Source: Sipunculus nudus (lineage: Eukaryota > Annelida > Sipuncula > Golfingiida > Sipunculidae). From it: a stretch of DNA of 64,000 nt. The stretch covers positions 73,993,176 to 74,057,175 of the forward strand of contig CM049316.1 of NCBI GenBank assembly GCA_026874595.1, given 5' to 3'. Both the position numbers and the translations under genes were made by a program. The notes below the pieces were generated by a model, which did not search any database, was not told the origin of the DNA, and was given only the letters and a program-made list of their open reading frames with translations. Positions 25,270 through 37,297 of the stretch are shown here, in pieces (within the stretch, counting starts at the first letter, position 1; every line of letters begins with the position of its first letter).

Positions 25270-26430
25270 CAACCTTGGACGGGCTACTACAACCAACTCA
25301 AGGTGGTGTCATAAAATTATGTCTCGGCCAAAATTAGTTTACATAATAAAATCCTCCCCAGCTCACTTTAGCAGTTATGACAAGGGTTAGAGTTTTAGTA
25401 TTGTTTGGTTTCTCCTATGTCTGGTAGAAGGGATTATATCAGAGAGCCTAACCGCATCTCAAGTAAATCATTTAGAAGGATGGCACAGGGGCCATGTAAA
25501 ACCCTATTTGAAAAGAATTGATCCAATTTGTTTTGTCTTGACGGAGATATGTATCATGTCTACACTCTTCGAAGTTCTAACGTAGTTAAAAGTGCGGATA
25601 GGCGGTAAGCTTTCTCATCATACATGGCATGAAATATATTTCGTCAGTGGAAATAGTGGGATAGATGCAGGGAATAGAGTTGATGACAATACTGACACTT
25701 TTTGACTAAAATCTTCTTAAAGTCCATGGAATCATCGTAGTAGAATAACGTCGCTATACTTTTGGATTTTTTTTAGGACAGCCCATCTTTCACAGTAATA
25801 GGCCCACTTCCAGCTGACAAAAGTCGGTCTCGATGAGATCAATGACCTCTATCTATAAAGAGGCTGGGTTTGATTTCCACTGTTTTGCTGCAAAAACAGC
25901 AAAAACATAAGGTGCTTCATTAATATGGGTGGCGACCTTTGGGCGAGCATTACATATAGTTTTATCTTGATACTCATGATATAAAAAGAGCAGCAGATAT
26001 ATAATAGCACATGGAAAATGCAAACTGTGTTTTTGCAAGGCATGATTGAGCCATAAAAATGTTTCTTCTGATCTCGATGATACCAAGTTATTATATAACT
26101 AGTAAATGAATTAGATTAACCGCATATTTAATAATGGCAGGTAGGCGAGTGAAGCACATTCACGCAAGGTCATAAGCCACTTAAAAATGCTGAGGCCGGG
26201 GTTCCCCCTTATAACTAAATTTACAATATCTTTACAAGATCTGTTCAGACACCACGTCATATGGAGTTGTTAAATGCAACCTTTGTCCTTCCGCAGTATA
26301 TATATATATATGAAACTAATCAGATGCTAAGCCTAAGAATAATCAGTCACAGAGGCAAACAATAAAATCAAGAAACATTGATATTCCGATAGCTGAGCAT
26401 TTTTCGAAACAGGAACACACAGCTATACTT
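25270..26430. other. no gene seen
   Basis: Mixed AT-rich sequence with a short (TA)n at 26297-26309. Open frames at 25849-26086 (minus) have no motif and no splice context. Confidence 0.4.
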
Positions 26431-26439
26431 TAGAAAACA

Positions 26440-28390
26440 AAGAAACACCAAATTATAACTCCTACACTTTGGTGTGATTTAACTTCCTGTTGAAAGAAGA
26501 TTTTATATTGCCAGGTAAGAAAATAATAGTTAAACGGAGACCAAATTATAACCCCATGCGTCAGGCCATATCGGCCATATCTGTGGTGGATGTGTATGTC
26601 GCATTTAATAGTTATATTAGAATTGTCATATGTGTTCAAGACATACATTTGCTATACGTGAAATAGCGTCAGGGCATCGAGGTCAACAACTGCAAGCAGA
26701 CTTAGCAATCTGTTACCCACACTGTTGGGGATCACGCTGACAAACCACAACTTGACGAGTTTGAGAATCCATAAAACACAGAGCCAGCTACGACGTTAAA
26801 CGCAACGGCAACAGTATTTATTCTGACTTCATCACAAAAGGAAATAGCAGATAGAAATCGTAAAATAATTAAACTGCGCAAAGGTACAACGTAACCGTGA
26901 CAATAGTATCAGCGTTCTCTTGCAAAAACAAAACATATATGGCATATGGCAGCTAACGCCAACACACATATCGTGTATAATTTTTTGCATTAACTTCAGC
27001 ATGAACTCTCAATGTTAAGCACACATTAATACACATGGTCATGTGAGATCCATTCTACAATGTTAAGGTTATAATTAACATATTGTGATTATAATATGTA
27101 ATATGGTTTATTTTATCTTGTAAAGCTTTCCCTTGTGGTCTACCAGAAGGGACAGGATGTTTATAATCAATATCGTCAAACACATTGGTAGGAAGCGGGA
27201 AGTAATGCCATGTGTTTACTCGCACTGATTGCCAAATGTCCCAGGGGATGTTAGGTAATGCGAGTAAATAGGCATACACTTAAGTCTTCCACTTGTCTTT
27301 TTATAGCTTTAGTTCATACGAGAAATTCCCCGATTACCCACCCGCAACCACTTCAAACACGATCCTGTAGTTTATATATAGCTGTAAAAAAAGTCTGCTG
27401 GGCTTTTACACCTGAGCCTAATGGCTCATCAGGCCGTAGCTTATCCCTGTTTCCGTAGCGTGAAGCGACTTAGGAGTTAGACTCCTCCTGGATGGGACGC
27501 TAGTCCATCGCAGGTTACCTTCCAAGTATCTACTGGTACCCATTTCTACTGCTGGGTGGACAGAGGCACACTTGCTGTTGGGACCTTACCTAAGGGTCTT
27601 GGCACGGTGGGGGTCTGACCGGGAATCGAACTCACGACCATTCGATCATAAGCCCGACACCTTAACCTTTACACGTCGGCCCCACTTATATATATATAGC
27701 TGTGATCTTTTCAAAAATGAGAAAGTTAGTATTTTGATAATATTAAACCAGAGTCAGTGAAAAGTATGATGTCTTAGTACACGAGCGGGCTGTTATGGTC
27801 CAGTGTGGGTAAATGATTAAACACGCAAACCTGCATGAGCAATAGACACAGGTTCTGTTGACGCCAGGATATAAAATAACATGAAAAGGCATTTATTATA
27901 AAGGTTGATGCATTAAACCTTTACTGTCGATATTGCTATATTATAGTTATTAATATTGATTATTGTATTCTATTAAGGAGAAGTATTTGGTTGACTTATA
28001 TATAACTGATATAATATACATATTATGCATGCAACTTTTATATGTCAATATAAAACCAAGATCGATGATTTCCGGCCTTATCATCACATTCTTGAAAGCA
28101 CTGTAGCTTTATCGTTATAAACTAAAAGCCATTTTTGCTTAGATTACAGCTACTCAAATATCATCAGTTATTTCCAATGCATCTATACCTTTGCAGATAG
28201 CAGCTTCGCAATACATACATTATCTTTACAGTTGTGTAAGCCAGTATAAGCGTGCACCTGATTCACCAAATACACGTTTTGTATGCATATTAATGCATAT
28301 TTGCGGTAATCTGTATTAATATACTTTAGCCCTTGCACTTTTCCTCATACCCTTAAAGATGCGTAAGGAAAAGGTTTTAGAATAGAATGT
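26440..28390. repeat. R repeat, copy 3, interrupted by a SINE
   Basis: Copy 3 keeps CAAATTATAACCCCATGCG, CAGGCCATATC, GCGTCAGGGCATC, TTGCATTAACTTCAGCAT, GCTGTTATGGTCCAGTGTGG (27790), TTTCCGGCCTTATCA and CAATACATACATTATCTTTACAG. It is split by a tRNA-derived SINE at about 27386-27686. Confidence 0.7.
27386..27686 (-). mobile_element. tRNA-derived SINE
   Basis: On the minus strand the element starts GGGGCCGACGTGTAAAGG with a degenerate A box (GTTAAGGTGTCGG). It then has a good B box (GAGTTCGATTCCC) and a conserved body (GCGATGGACTAGCGTCCCAT, then CCGGCCTGATG-like text read as CGGCCTGATGAGCC). It is flanked by a duplicated TTATATATAGCTGT (27372-27385 and 27687-27703, the right copy with one extra TA), as expected for LINE-assisted insertion. 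Other R copies have a single undisrupted version of this site, so the SINE came in after the R duplication. Confidence 0.82.
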
Positions 28391-28439
28391 CATACTTCCT
28401 ACTGCCTATCATACTCTACATTTGAACAAACTTGGAAGA

Positions 28440-28920
28440 TGATGAAGAAGAGGGGGAAGGGATAATACTAACACTGACCTGGGCTGAAATGCACTGTTTT
28501 GTAGACATATAATATTGTATTATTAAAGATAAATTTGGTCCATCAAGACAAATTTTGTGATAAATTTAACAGGTAATAATGGGTTCAAAGGTTTTTATTT
28601 CCCTCCATTATACACAGGTGTACGTTCGAAAATGATCCATTCCCCTTTGGTCTGGGGATTTCCACGGCCACGCTATCTGCATGCATACATATAAACTTGT
28701 ATTGCAGAAGGCTTGGGTAAATAGTATATAGTGCTTAGAATCTTTATAGGACCGCCCTTTTACCAAGGTAGGTCATATTTATTATAAGGCATGACCCCTA
28801 GATCCACGTACATGTAATATACGCTGTCATCAGAGGCACGTTATTGTAAAGGCCATACAAAATGTTGTCTTCTGATCGACGGCTGTCTCAGTTGCACAGT
28901 TTACACTATAATTATATAAG
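28440..28920. repeat. T repeat block, copy 4
   Basis: Follows R copy 3, with ACTAACACTGACCTGGGCTG, TTGGTCCATCAAGACAAAT, TGGGGATTTCCACGGCC and CACGTACATGTAATATACGC matching the other T blocks. Confidence 0.7.
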
Positions 28921-29033
28921 TTGGCGTATGACTATAATGGCGGCGAATTGCATGTTTTGTTCAATTTATTCACTGGTTCATGATTATATAATGATTATTT
29001 TATTCAGCATAATTTGAATAATAATATTCCTAC

Positions 29034-29163
29034 CTGACTCAGGCGTTGAGTTGTGCGCTGCATTCTGGCATAGCGATGACTTTGTGATAACTGAGTAAAC
29101 AGCTTCTGCATACGCTCATGGTCATGGTTAACACATCTTTCCACCTCTATGGCATGGTACTCT
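29034..29163 (-). CDS. candidate internal coding exon
   Basis: On the minus strand, CTCTAG precedes an open 130-nt segment ending at donor GTAGGA. It encodes EYHAIEVERCVNHDHERMQK, then LFTQLSQSHRYARMQRTTQR, then LSQ, a polar, helix-prone peptide. The pyrimidine tract before the acceptor is weak and no partner exon was found. It could also be part of a transposon, since GC-rich repeat sequence begins next to it. Confidence 0.33.
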
Positions 29164-29335
29164 CTAGAGCCCTACACGGGCCAGAAACCGCCAAGCAGGC
29201 CTCCGGGGGTTGACTGTTTTCATGATTTTGCGAGGCGGGGCGGGCCAAGAAGAAATATCTGCGGGGCAGGGCTGGGTGCGGGCTAAAAGCTAGAATATTC
29301 GGGGCTAGCCAAATGATTTTTATTGCGGGTTTCTG
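29160..29335. repeat. GC-rich module related to the inverted-repeat arms
   Basis: Strings such as GCGGGGCGGGCC, GGGGCAGGGC and GGGTGCGGGC stand out in AT-rich surroundings. They resemble the GC-rich part of the arms at 30950-31175 and 35010-35225. Probably a third fragment of the same repeat family. Confidence 0.5.
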
Positions 29336-29591
29336 CGGGACAAAATATGATTGTAGTAATAATTAGGAGATGGAAATATAACCAAAATGTAATACCCAGT
29401 TCTATCCATGTCTCTTCTAATATTCCACTTTCTGGAGAGTTTACTGTGTACCTATTCTCTGAATTATGAGAGAATTCCTCTTTGCAGACACCAATGCACA
29501 TGATATTGTACAAATGTATCTGTACCTAGTTTGTTATGACTGTTCAGCACTTTAGCCCTATAATATTGACCAGTCTCACATATTACATTAC

Positions 29592-29796
29592 TTGACCCTG
29601 GGTAGGTCACAAGCATTGTAACCTGTGACCTTACGATAGTCACTGCATGGCTGCATCTGGCTTTGTCACCGGCTGCATATAGCTGTACATAACTTGGCCT
29701 AGAGTAGAGCACCAGCATGGTTACCTGTGACCTTAAATTGGTCAGTGCATGGCCGGATCTGGCTTTGTCACCAGCAGGATACAGCTGTACATAACC
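29592..29796. repeat. tandem duplication, period about 102 bp
   Basis: Two adjacent copies share ACCTGTGACCTTA, GTCA.TGCATGGC, ATCTGGCTTTGTCACC and TAGCTGTACATAAC-like text (ggctttgtcacc at 29659 and 29761). The frame on the minus strand across both copies (29464-29832) is probably a by-product. Confidence 0.75.
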
Positions 29797-30249
29797 TACA
29801 AAGCCCGAGGTGTTCTTCTTATGGACCTGCAAAAAACAATGGCTTCTTTAGAGCATTTCAAGGACAAGCAGAATGCTACGAAGAAGCTTATCTATTTTAA
29901 ATCTAAATCTGTGTACATTCCCTGGGCCCAGAGCTGGTCTCCATCTACAGTTCCATACCGTTCCTCCTCAGATAACTAGGTGATCATTACTACTCAGGAT
30001 TAACCTGACCAGTGCACTTGCCGTATATTTTTTCAAATAAGATGTGGGAAATGTTGTATGCCAAAACTGCCACCCCCCCCCCCGAGATAGTGCAGCAACT
30101 GGCTCTTTCCATACATTCGTAATAGAAACTGATCCCTTTACCCTTAAGTTTTGTTTTATATTTCAGTATAGATGCATGTACATGGAAGATATAGAGCCGC
30201 CCCTGTTTATTCCCCTCCCTCTCCCCAAATAAAATGTAAATAAATGACC

Positions 30250-31760
30250 GTCTTTATGATATGTTGCTATATGCAAAAAGCCATGTAAGCTACATTGTAC
30301 ACATAAAATAATTTGTGTGGCCATATCTTGTTCAGAGATATTTGTTTCAGTTTTTATGGACAATAAATCATGACTAGGTTTAAAACCTGTGCTCATGCAA
30401 AATTTCAGGGACTTGGCGCAGTTTTAAATGTAAGCATAACTGATATACAGATTGTTGAAAAACAGTGGCTGTTGTTGTTTAGTAAATAATTGTTTTAATT
30501 TCCTACTGTTTATTTAAATCAATTTATATTATTTTTGTTATATTCACATGAAGGCATTGGAGAGATATGTGCTGATTTTGGGCTAATTTGTCGTTAGTAA
30601 ATATATCCAGATTTGTTGAATTTGTTTTTAATTCATATATTTAAAGTTAACACGAAGGCAATAATGTGTTCAAGTAATTAATGTTTCCATTTATTTGCCT
30701 ATAAAGGAACTTGCTGTATACTTTAAACTAAGTGATTCTATTTTGGTAAGAGTTAACTTGACATCATTAAGTCCTTAACGAGGAAAAGCTGGACACAGTC
30801 ATAGGCCCCTACTATCAGCAAAACGCTACTGCCTGTCATCCTCAAAATAGCCATTCATTACAATTATATGGGAAAAAAACACGAAAAGCGTTTTATAGTG
30901 TTTCATTTTTGTTCTTGCTAATGTTTGTTCGCGGGTTGAACGACGGCGGAATTTTGTAAAAATGCAGTACGGGTCGCGTGCGGGCTCAAACCTAGATGTG
31001 CGGGGCGGGTGCAGGTCAATTTTTTCTTTGCAAGTGCAGGGCGGTGTGGGACGGTTGTTTTTCATCTACAGAGCGGTGAGGGGCGGGTTTTAGTACCGAC
31101 GGGATGGGACGTTTGCGGGCTGAAGGCTATTTTGTGGGGTGGGTGCGGGCTCTAACTTCTCATCCGCGCAGGTCTCTTGAACTCACTTGGACAAGTTCTG
31201 TTGATTTACCAACTCTGTTTAGCCATCTCCTACCCTTCTAATTTTTTTCAGTGCTGATACCAAGAGTATATCAGATTGAAATCCCTCTCTTTATTTACAA
31301 TCGTCGGTCCCTCAATACACAGGTATATTTTCAATGACACTTAAGTACATTCATGTGTGTAAAAATCCAGTGATTATCAGAAGAATTTAAGGTATCTGTG
31401 GGGACTTTATAGATAGGACTATAGCGTTAGCCTGCATGTTTTAAAGGTGGTGCGTTTCATACATCAAACACGAAGAATTGGGTCTGTCTTAATGTTGTTT
31501 GAGAAACCAAAGAGGATCAAAAGAATGCAACTATTTTATGAGTAAGCCCTGTATACAACAATGATTTGGTCACAAGAACGTCAAACATTAATCATATAAT
31601 TCAATAGATGAGAAATAATGATGCAAGATGATTGTTCCATACAAACTCATTAAGGGAAATGTGATGCATGGCGGATTGAATTCAACATGGTATAAAATAT
31701 AGTGATATTTGGTGTAAGCAACTGATCGACTAAACGATTTACGTTATATAAATATACATA
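30250..31760. repeat. large inverted repeat, left arm
   Basis: Reverse-complement counterpart of about 34430-35910. Matching points include the AGCCATGTAAGC..ACATAAAATAATTTGTGTGG block (30285), TATAGTGTTTCATTTTTGTTCTTG (30893), GAACGACGGCGGAATTTTGT (30938), GTGGGTGCGGGCTCTA (31138) and GTTTGAGAAACCAAAGAGGAT (31496). Divergence between arms is modest (substitutions and small indels). No transposase frame lies in the arm. Confidence 0.8.
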
Positions 31761-32623
31761 TATACATCTATACATATATACATTTATATGACATAACACA
31801 TATCTCCTCCTGCTGACAAATAATATAAACAGTGACATCCCACAATAACAACCATCTTGGCGACTGACAGAAGTGGTAAAATATTCGGGTGGTCGTTTTT
31901 GTGAAATTCTAAATTGAATTACATTTGGCATTACCTTTCCAATTGCACCTGCATTTGTTTATTTTCATTATATCCATAAGAAACAGGTAGGTGCCATCGC
32001 TGGACAGCAAATTTACTTATTCTTATTGGTGTCAAACGGGCCGATTATTTTGTTAAAATAGAAAACGTTAACTTCCTATTCCTATTGCCCCTGTGCGACA
32101 AGGTTTATCGGGGAAAATATGATTATGTAATTTCTGAGTATATTTAATAACGCTGACATCACATGGCCGAAACAGGGGGGATTAGTTAGCCAACCATCGC
32201 TTATCACAACTGTATGACAATAAATTGTCCGACCGAAAGGATGGAAACCAATCGCTCTTACTATCGCTGATAAAAAATCTGTAAAATCACAAGAGTTGTT
32301 TTGACGATGGAAACAGCGAAAACAAATAGCCAACCATCACTGGCTACATTACAAAGATCATAAGAGATACGTTCGAGTATTGGAATACCGAAAATTTGTC
32401 ACAAATCATCGCTGATTACAAGCCAAAGATCCGAGGTGCTGTCAGAAGGAGCCGATGACAGCACATCCCTTGAGATATGTCAATGTAAAGTTAAACAGGA
32501 CCCATAATACACAAGTGTTCTAACGAGGACTAATGCGCCGCCCCCTTTCATGACGTCAGCGCCGACCCACCAGTATATCTGCTCCGTCGTCGTGAAGGAG
32601 CACCATCCACTTGAAGGAGCACC
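31477..32623 (+). repeat. 1147-bp direct repeat, copy 1
   Basis: Almost identical to 32624-33759; the offset is exactly 1147 at every landmark. Only a handful of substitutions were seen (for example GCTTATCAC against GCTGATCAC, TATTTAATAAC against TATTAAATAAC, GTAAAGTTAA against GTACAGTTAA). The junction is marked by GAAGGAGCACCAT repeated at 32593 and 32612. The copy starts inside the left palindrome arm. Confidence 0.95.
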
Positions 32624-33759
32624 ATTGGGTCTGTCTTAATGTTGTTTGAGAAACCAAAGAGGATCAAAAGAATGCAACTATTTTATGAGTAAGCCCTGTA
32701 TACAACAATGATTTGGTCACAAGAACGTCAAACATTAATCATATAATTCAATAGATGAGAAATAATGATGCAAGATGATTGTTCCATACAAACTCATTAA
32801 GGGAAATGTGATGCATGGCGGATTGAATTCAACATGGTATAAAATATAGTGATATTTGGTGTAAGCAACTGATCGACTAAACGATTTACGTTATATAAAT
32901 ATACATATATACATCTATACATATATACATTTATATGACATAACACATATCTCCTCCTGCTGACAAATAATATAAACAGTGACATCCCACAATAACAACC
33001 ATCTTGGCGACTGACAGAAGTGGTAAAATATTCGGGTGGTCGTTTTTGTGAAATTCTAAATTGAATTACATTTGGCATTACCTTTCCAATTGCACCTGCA
33101 TTTGTTTATTTTCATTATATCCATAAGAAACAGGTAGGTGCCATCGCTGGACAGCAAATTTACTTATTCTTATTGGTGTCAAACGGGCCGATTATTTTGT
33201 TAAAATAGAAAACGTTAACTTCCTATTCCTATTGCCCCTGTGCGACAAGGTTTATCGGGGAAAATATGATTATGTAATTTCTGAGTATATTAAATAACGC
33301 TGACATCACATGGCCGAAACAGGGGGGATTAGTTAGCCAACCATCGCTGATCACAACTGTATGACAATAAATTGTCCGACCGAAAGGATGGAAACCAATC
33401 GCTCTTACTATCGCTGATAAAAAACCTGTAAAATCACAAGAGTTGTTTTGACGATGGAAACAGCGAAAACAAATAGCCAACCATCACTGGCTACATTACA
33501 AAGATCATAAGAGATACGTTCGAGTATTGGAATACCGAAAATTTGTCACAAATCATCGCTGATTACAAGCCAAAGATCCGAGGTGCTGTCAGAAGGAGCC
33601 GATGACAGCACATCCCTTGAGATATGTCAATGTACAGTTAAACAGGACCCATAATACACAAGTGTTCTAACGAGGACTAATGCGCCGCCCCCTTTCATGA
33701 CGTCAGCGCCGACCCACCAGTATATCTGCTCCGTCGTCGTGAAGGAGCACCATCCACTC
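32624..33759 (+). repeat. 1147-bp direct repeat, copy 2
   Basis: Second, nearly identical copy, ending within the CACCATCCACT text at about 33759. Open frames of 93 and 83 aa on the minus strand occur in both copies only because the DNA is duplicated. Confidence 0.95.
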
Positions 33760-34352
33760 AAGGATATATTGACTTACATGAGAACATGGAATGACTTGTC
33801 GACTCCCTGTTTGAACTGCTTTATTTCTCCTGGTATATGCATTGGTCCAGAGCAATAGTTTGTTATGTGTTATGTGACGCGACGCAGGAATTCAATGCAC
33901 TATTTATCGTTAACTGCACTTTGGACTAGTGTTTCTCTCACTATAGCACACATATGATTGTATTATGAGGTGGGAGATCTTAAAATATAATTAAAATTCG
34001 CTCAACATAGTAAGCATTCAGCTTTATAAAATTTGAGTGGCACATGTATTAAAATTAGATGTAATTTAAATGTGGCAAGTTCTAATACTGAGTAAAATAT
34101 ACCATAGGCATTGACGTTTAGGAACTTTAGCTACCTCTAGTAATCTTACCTGCAATGCTTTGGTGTTTGTAACAATACGTCTGGTCGGATCTGCGAGCCG
34201 AGTATTTGTACTTTCACAGTGATTGGTTCATAAGGCTGTGGGCTAACAGACTCAGAAATTACAAGACAGTCGCCAAGATGGTCAGTATTGTGGGGTGTCA
34301 CTGTATATAATTTTTGTAAGGGAGAGGAGATATGTGTTATGTCATATAGATG

Positions 34353-34355
<3 letters not shown>

Positions 34356-34427
<72 letters not shown>

Positions 34428-34428
34428 C
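34356..34428. repeat. (TA)n microsatellite
   Basis: About 36 TA units with two phase slips, at the inner edge of the right palindrome arm. The left arm has a related but interrupted ATATACATATATACAT stretch (31748-31790). Confidence 0.95.
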
Positions 34429-34429
34429 G

Positions 34430-35910
34430 TCAATCGTTTAGTCGATCAGCTGTTTACACCAAATATCACTATTACTTATACCATGTTGAAATCAATCCAC
34501 CATGCATCACATTTCACTTAATGGGTTTGTTATGGTACAATAAAGTTGCATAATTACTTATCATTTAATGAATTATATGATTGCCTTTGACTTCCTTGCG
34601 ACCAAATCATTATAGTATAGAGGGCTTACTCATAAAAGTTGGCATTCTTTTGATCCTCTTTGGTTTCTCAAACAACATTAAGACAAACAAATTTCTACGT
34701 GTTTGATGTATGAAACGCACCACCATGCAGGCTAACACTATAGTCTTGTCTGTAGAGTCCTCACATATACTTTCAATTATTCTGATAATCACTGGATTAT
34801 TTCTGGTTATTTCATTTTAATTATTTACTGGTCATTGAAAAGTTACCTGTGTATTCAGGGACCGACGATCGTCAATAAAGGTAGGGGCCTCTATCTAATA
34901 TACTCTGGGTAAAGCACTGAAAAGATAGTATCCGGCGTAGAGATAGGGAAACAGTGCTAGAGATCAATCAACAGGACATGGCCAAGCCCTGTCCATAAAG
35001 TTCGTGGGTACAAGAGCCGTGCGCGGGTCGGAAGATAGAGCCCGCACCCACCCCGCAAACAAGCCTTCAGCCTGCAACCGCCCTAACCTGTAGGTACGAG
35101 AACTCGCCCCTCACAGCTCCGCAGTTGAGAAAAACCGCCTTGCACTTGCAACGAAAAAAAATTGACCCGCAGGGCCGATCTAGGTTTCAGCCCGCACGCG
35201 ACCCGTACTGCATTTTTACAAAATTCCTCCGTCGTTCAACCCGCAAACAAACATGATCAAGAACGAAAATGAAACCCTATAAAACACTTTTCTTTTTTTG
35301 ATATAATTATAATGAATGGCCATTTTCAGGAAGGAAGGCATTCCAGTGTTTTGCTGATATTAGGGGCCTATTACGTTTCCAGCTTTTTCTCGTTAAGGGC
35401 TTAGTGATGTCAAGTTACCACTTATCAACACACAATTAATCAGTGCTAAGTATACAGCAAATGCTTTTGTAAGCAAATAAGTGGAAACATGAAAAACTTG
35501 AACACCTTATTGCCTTCGTGTTTCCTTTAAATATTTGAATTAAGAACAAATTCAACAAATCCGTATATATTTACAAACGACAAATTAGCCCAAATTCAAC
35601 ACATATTTCACCTTGACTCCATGTGAATATAACAAAAATAATATAAATTGATTTGAATAATCAGCAGAAAATTAAAACAACAATTTACTAAACAACAACA
35701 GCCACTGTTCTTCAACAAGCTGTATATCAGTTATGCTGACAATTAAAGCTGCGCCAAGTTACTGAAATGTTGCATGAACACAGGTTTGAAACCTAGTCAT
35801 GATTAATTGCCCATATATAAACTGAAACAGATATCTCTGTACAAGATGTGGACCACACAAATTATTTTATATGTACAATGGTGCTTACATGGCTTATTGC
35901 ACATCAATTA
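34430..35910. repeat. large inverted repeat, right arm
   Basis: Reverse complement of the left arm: AATCGTTTAGTCGATCAGCTG (34433), ATCCTCTTTGGTTTCTCAAAC (34655), the GC-rich AGCCCGCACCCACCCCGCAA (35040), TCGTTCAACCCGCAAACAAA (35232) and CACAAATTATTTTATATGTAC (35855) all pair with it. Confidence 0.8.
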
Positions 35911-36249
35911 CTTTTTAATATAATTGTAAAAATGTGATGTTTCATCCTCGGTTATCCGTATATAACATAATAAAACGCACATTTTCCAGTTAAATTAATA
36001 ATTAACTAATTGTTTGAATAATGGGACTAATTAAGTTGCTTTTAACAATAACTGATAGGGCAATGCATTTCATAAATACAGTGCAGTAAAAAGCAACACA
36101 CTTCCTTTTGATAAGTGTTTCAATTATAAAAGAGACACAAACCTATAAAAAGAAAACAAAGCGTAAAACAGTTATCTCTCGCTGTCCCTTCTCTGTCGAA
36201 AATGAGCGTAGAAATGGCTTTATGCATGTAAATATACATACACACACAC

Positions 36250-36251
36250 AC

Positions 36252-36313
<62 letters not shown>

Positions 36314-36316
36314 TTA
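36250..36316. repeat. (CA)n/(TA)n microsatellite
   Basis: A short CA run passing into about 25 TA units with a few interruptions. Frames through it are not coding. Confidence 0.95.
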
Positions 36317-36529
36317 AGTGTGTGTTAGCGTGTGTTGTCGGCTGTACAATACATGTGGATTCGTTAAAATAACGGTCTTTAATTAGCTGGACGTTCCAGG
36401 TCTCTTCAGATTTGACTGGTGTATTGTACTCCCCATTAAAATAAATTGATTCAGTTTTAGGAGAATAGAACAATACAAATAAACTTCAAAAGACCGACAT
36501 TCATCAAAGGTAGGGCTGGCGAAGGGAAA

Positions 36530-36930
36530 ATTAAATGAGAGAGAGAGAAAAAGATTCTTGTGTTCAATAATCTGAGAAAACAGGGACACAAAAGGAGATA
36601 ATGAACATAGATTGAAAGAGAGAGATAATGATTTTGTACGGTAACCTGATAGAGAGAGAAACCCCTAATATATATGGTAACCTGAGAGATAAAGATAAAA
36701 TTAAAGAGAGAAAAGAATCGGGAAAGAGAGAGAGAGAGAAAACTCTTGTACAGTTAAGCCTGAGAAAGAGCATGAAAGGAAACAGAAAAGAAAGAGAAAG
36801 AGAGAATACTTGTATACGGTAACCCGAGAGAAAGAGGGAGAGATTAAAACATAATGAACATAAAGAAAGAGAGAGAGAGAGCAAGTGTGAGAGGATGCTT
36901 TAGTGATATGAGAGAAGGAAAGAGGAGAAA
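36530..36930. repeat. GA-rich tract with interspersed 18-mer
   Basis: About 400 bases dominated by GAGA/GAAA on the plus strand. Variants of CTTGTACGGTAACCTGAG recur at about 36555, 36632, 36668, 36744 and 36808, giving a loose minisatellite. The Ser-Leu frame on the minus strand is a composition artefact. Confidence 0.75.
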
Positions 36931-37245
36931 AAAGTTATTTTCATAAAATAAAATGATTTAAAAAACAAGATTTATTATAATACACAATCGTTTCATCTTA
37001 CTTTGGACTTTAATGCTAGGTGGTTCATGTTCAAATGAATATTTATCAGGGACTCCCGAAATGTAAGTTAAACAATTACTACATGGCTTAGAAAATCAGT
37101 GCGGAGCGAGACCTAATCACAGTAATTAGTTAAGTAACAAGAAGCTGCACTAATAACGTGTGGTTTCCCTCTGAGGCATGGTAATATGAGATGTACAGTT
37201 TCTCATTTCTGTTAAGGTCCTTGACCACAGTGATTTATACATAAA

Positions 37246-37251
37246 TTTATT
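37246..37251 (-). terminator. possible polyadenylation signal of the TRIM gene
   Basis: AATAAA on the minus strand, about 230 bases after the end of the NHL frame. Nothing else supports it. Confidence 0.35.
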
Positions 37252-37284
37252 CATAAAATTAATAAGGCTATGTGGAATGTATAG

Positions 37285-37297
37285 ATATATATATATT

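Noticed and set aside
31650-33480. Pairs of identical 93- and 83-codon frames
   Set aside because: Both pairs exist only because the DNA is duplicated; start, composition and motifs give no coding support.
36564-36884. Ser/Leu-rich 106-codon frame, minus strand
   Set aside because: Pure product of the GA-rich tract.
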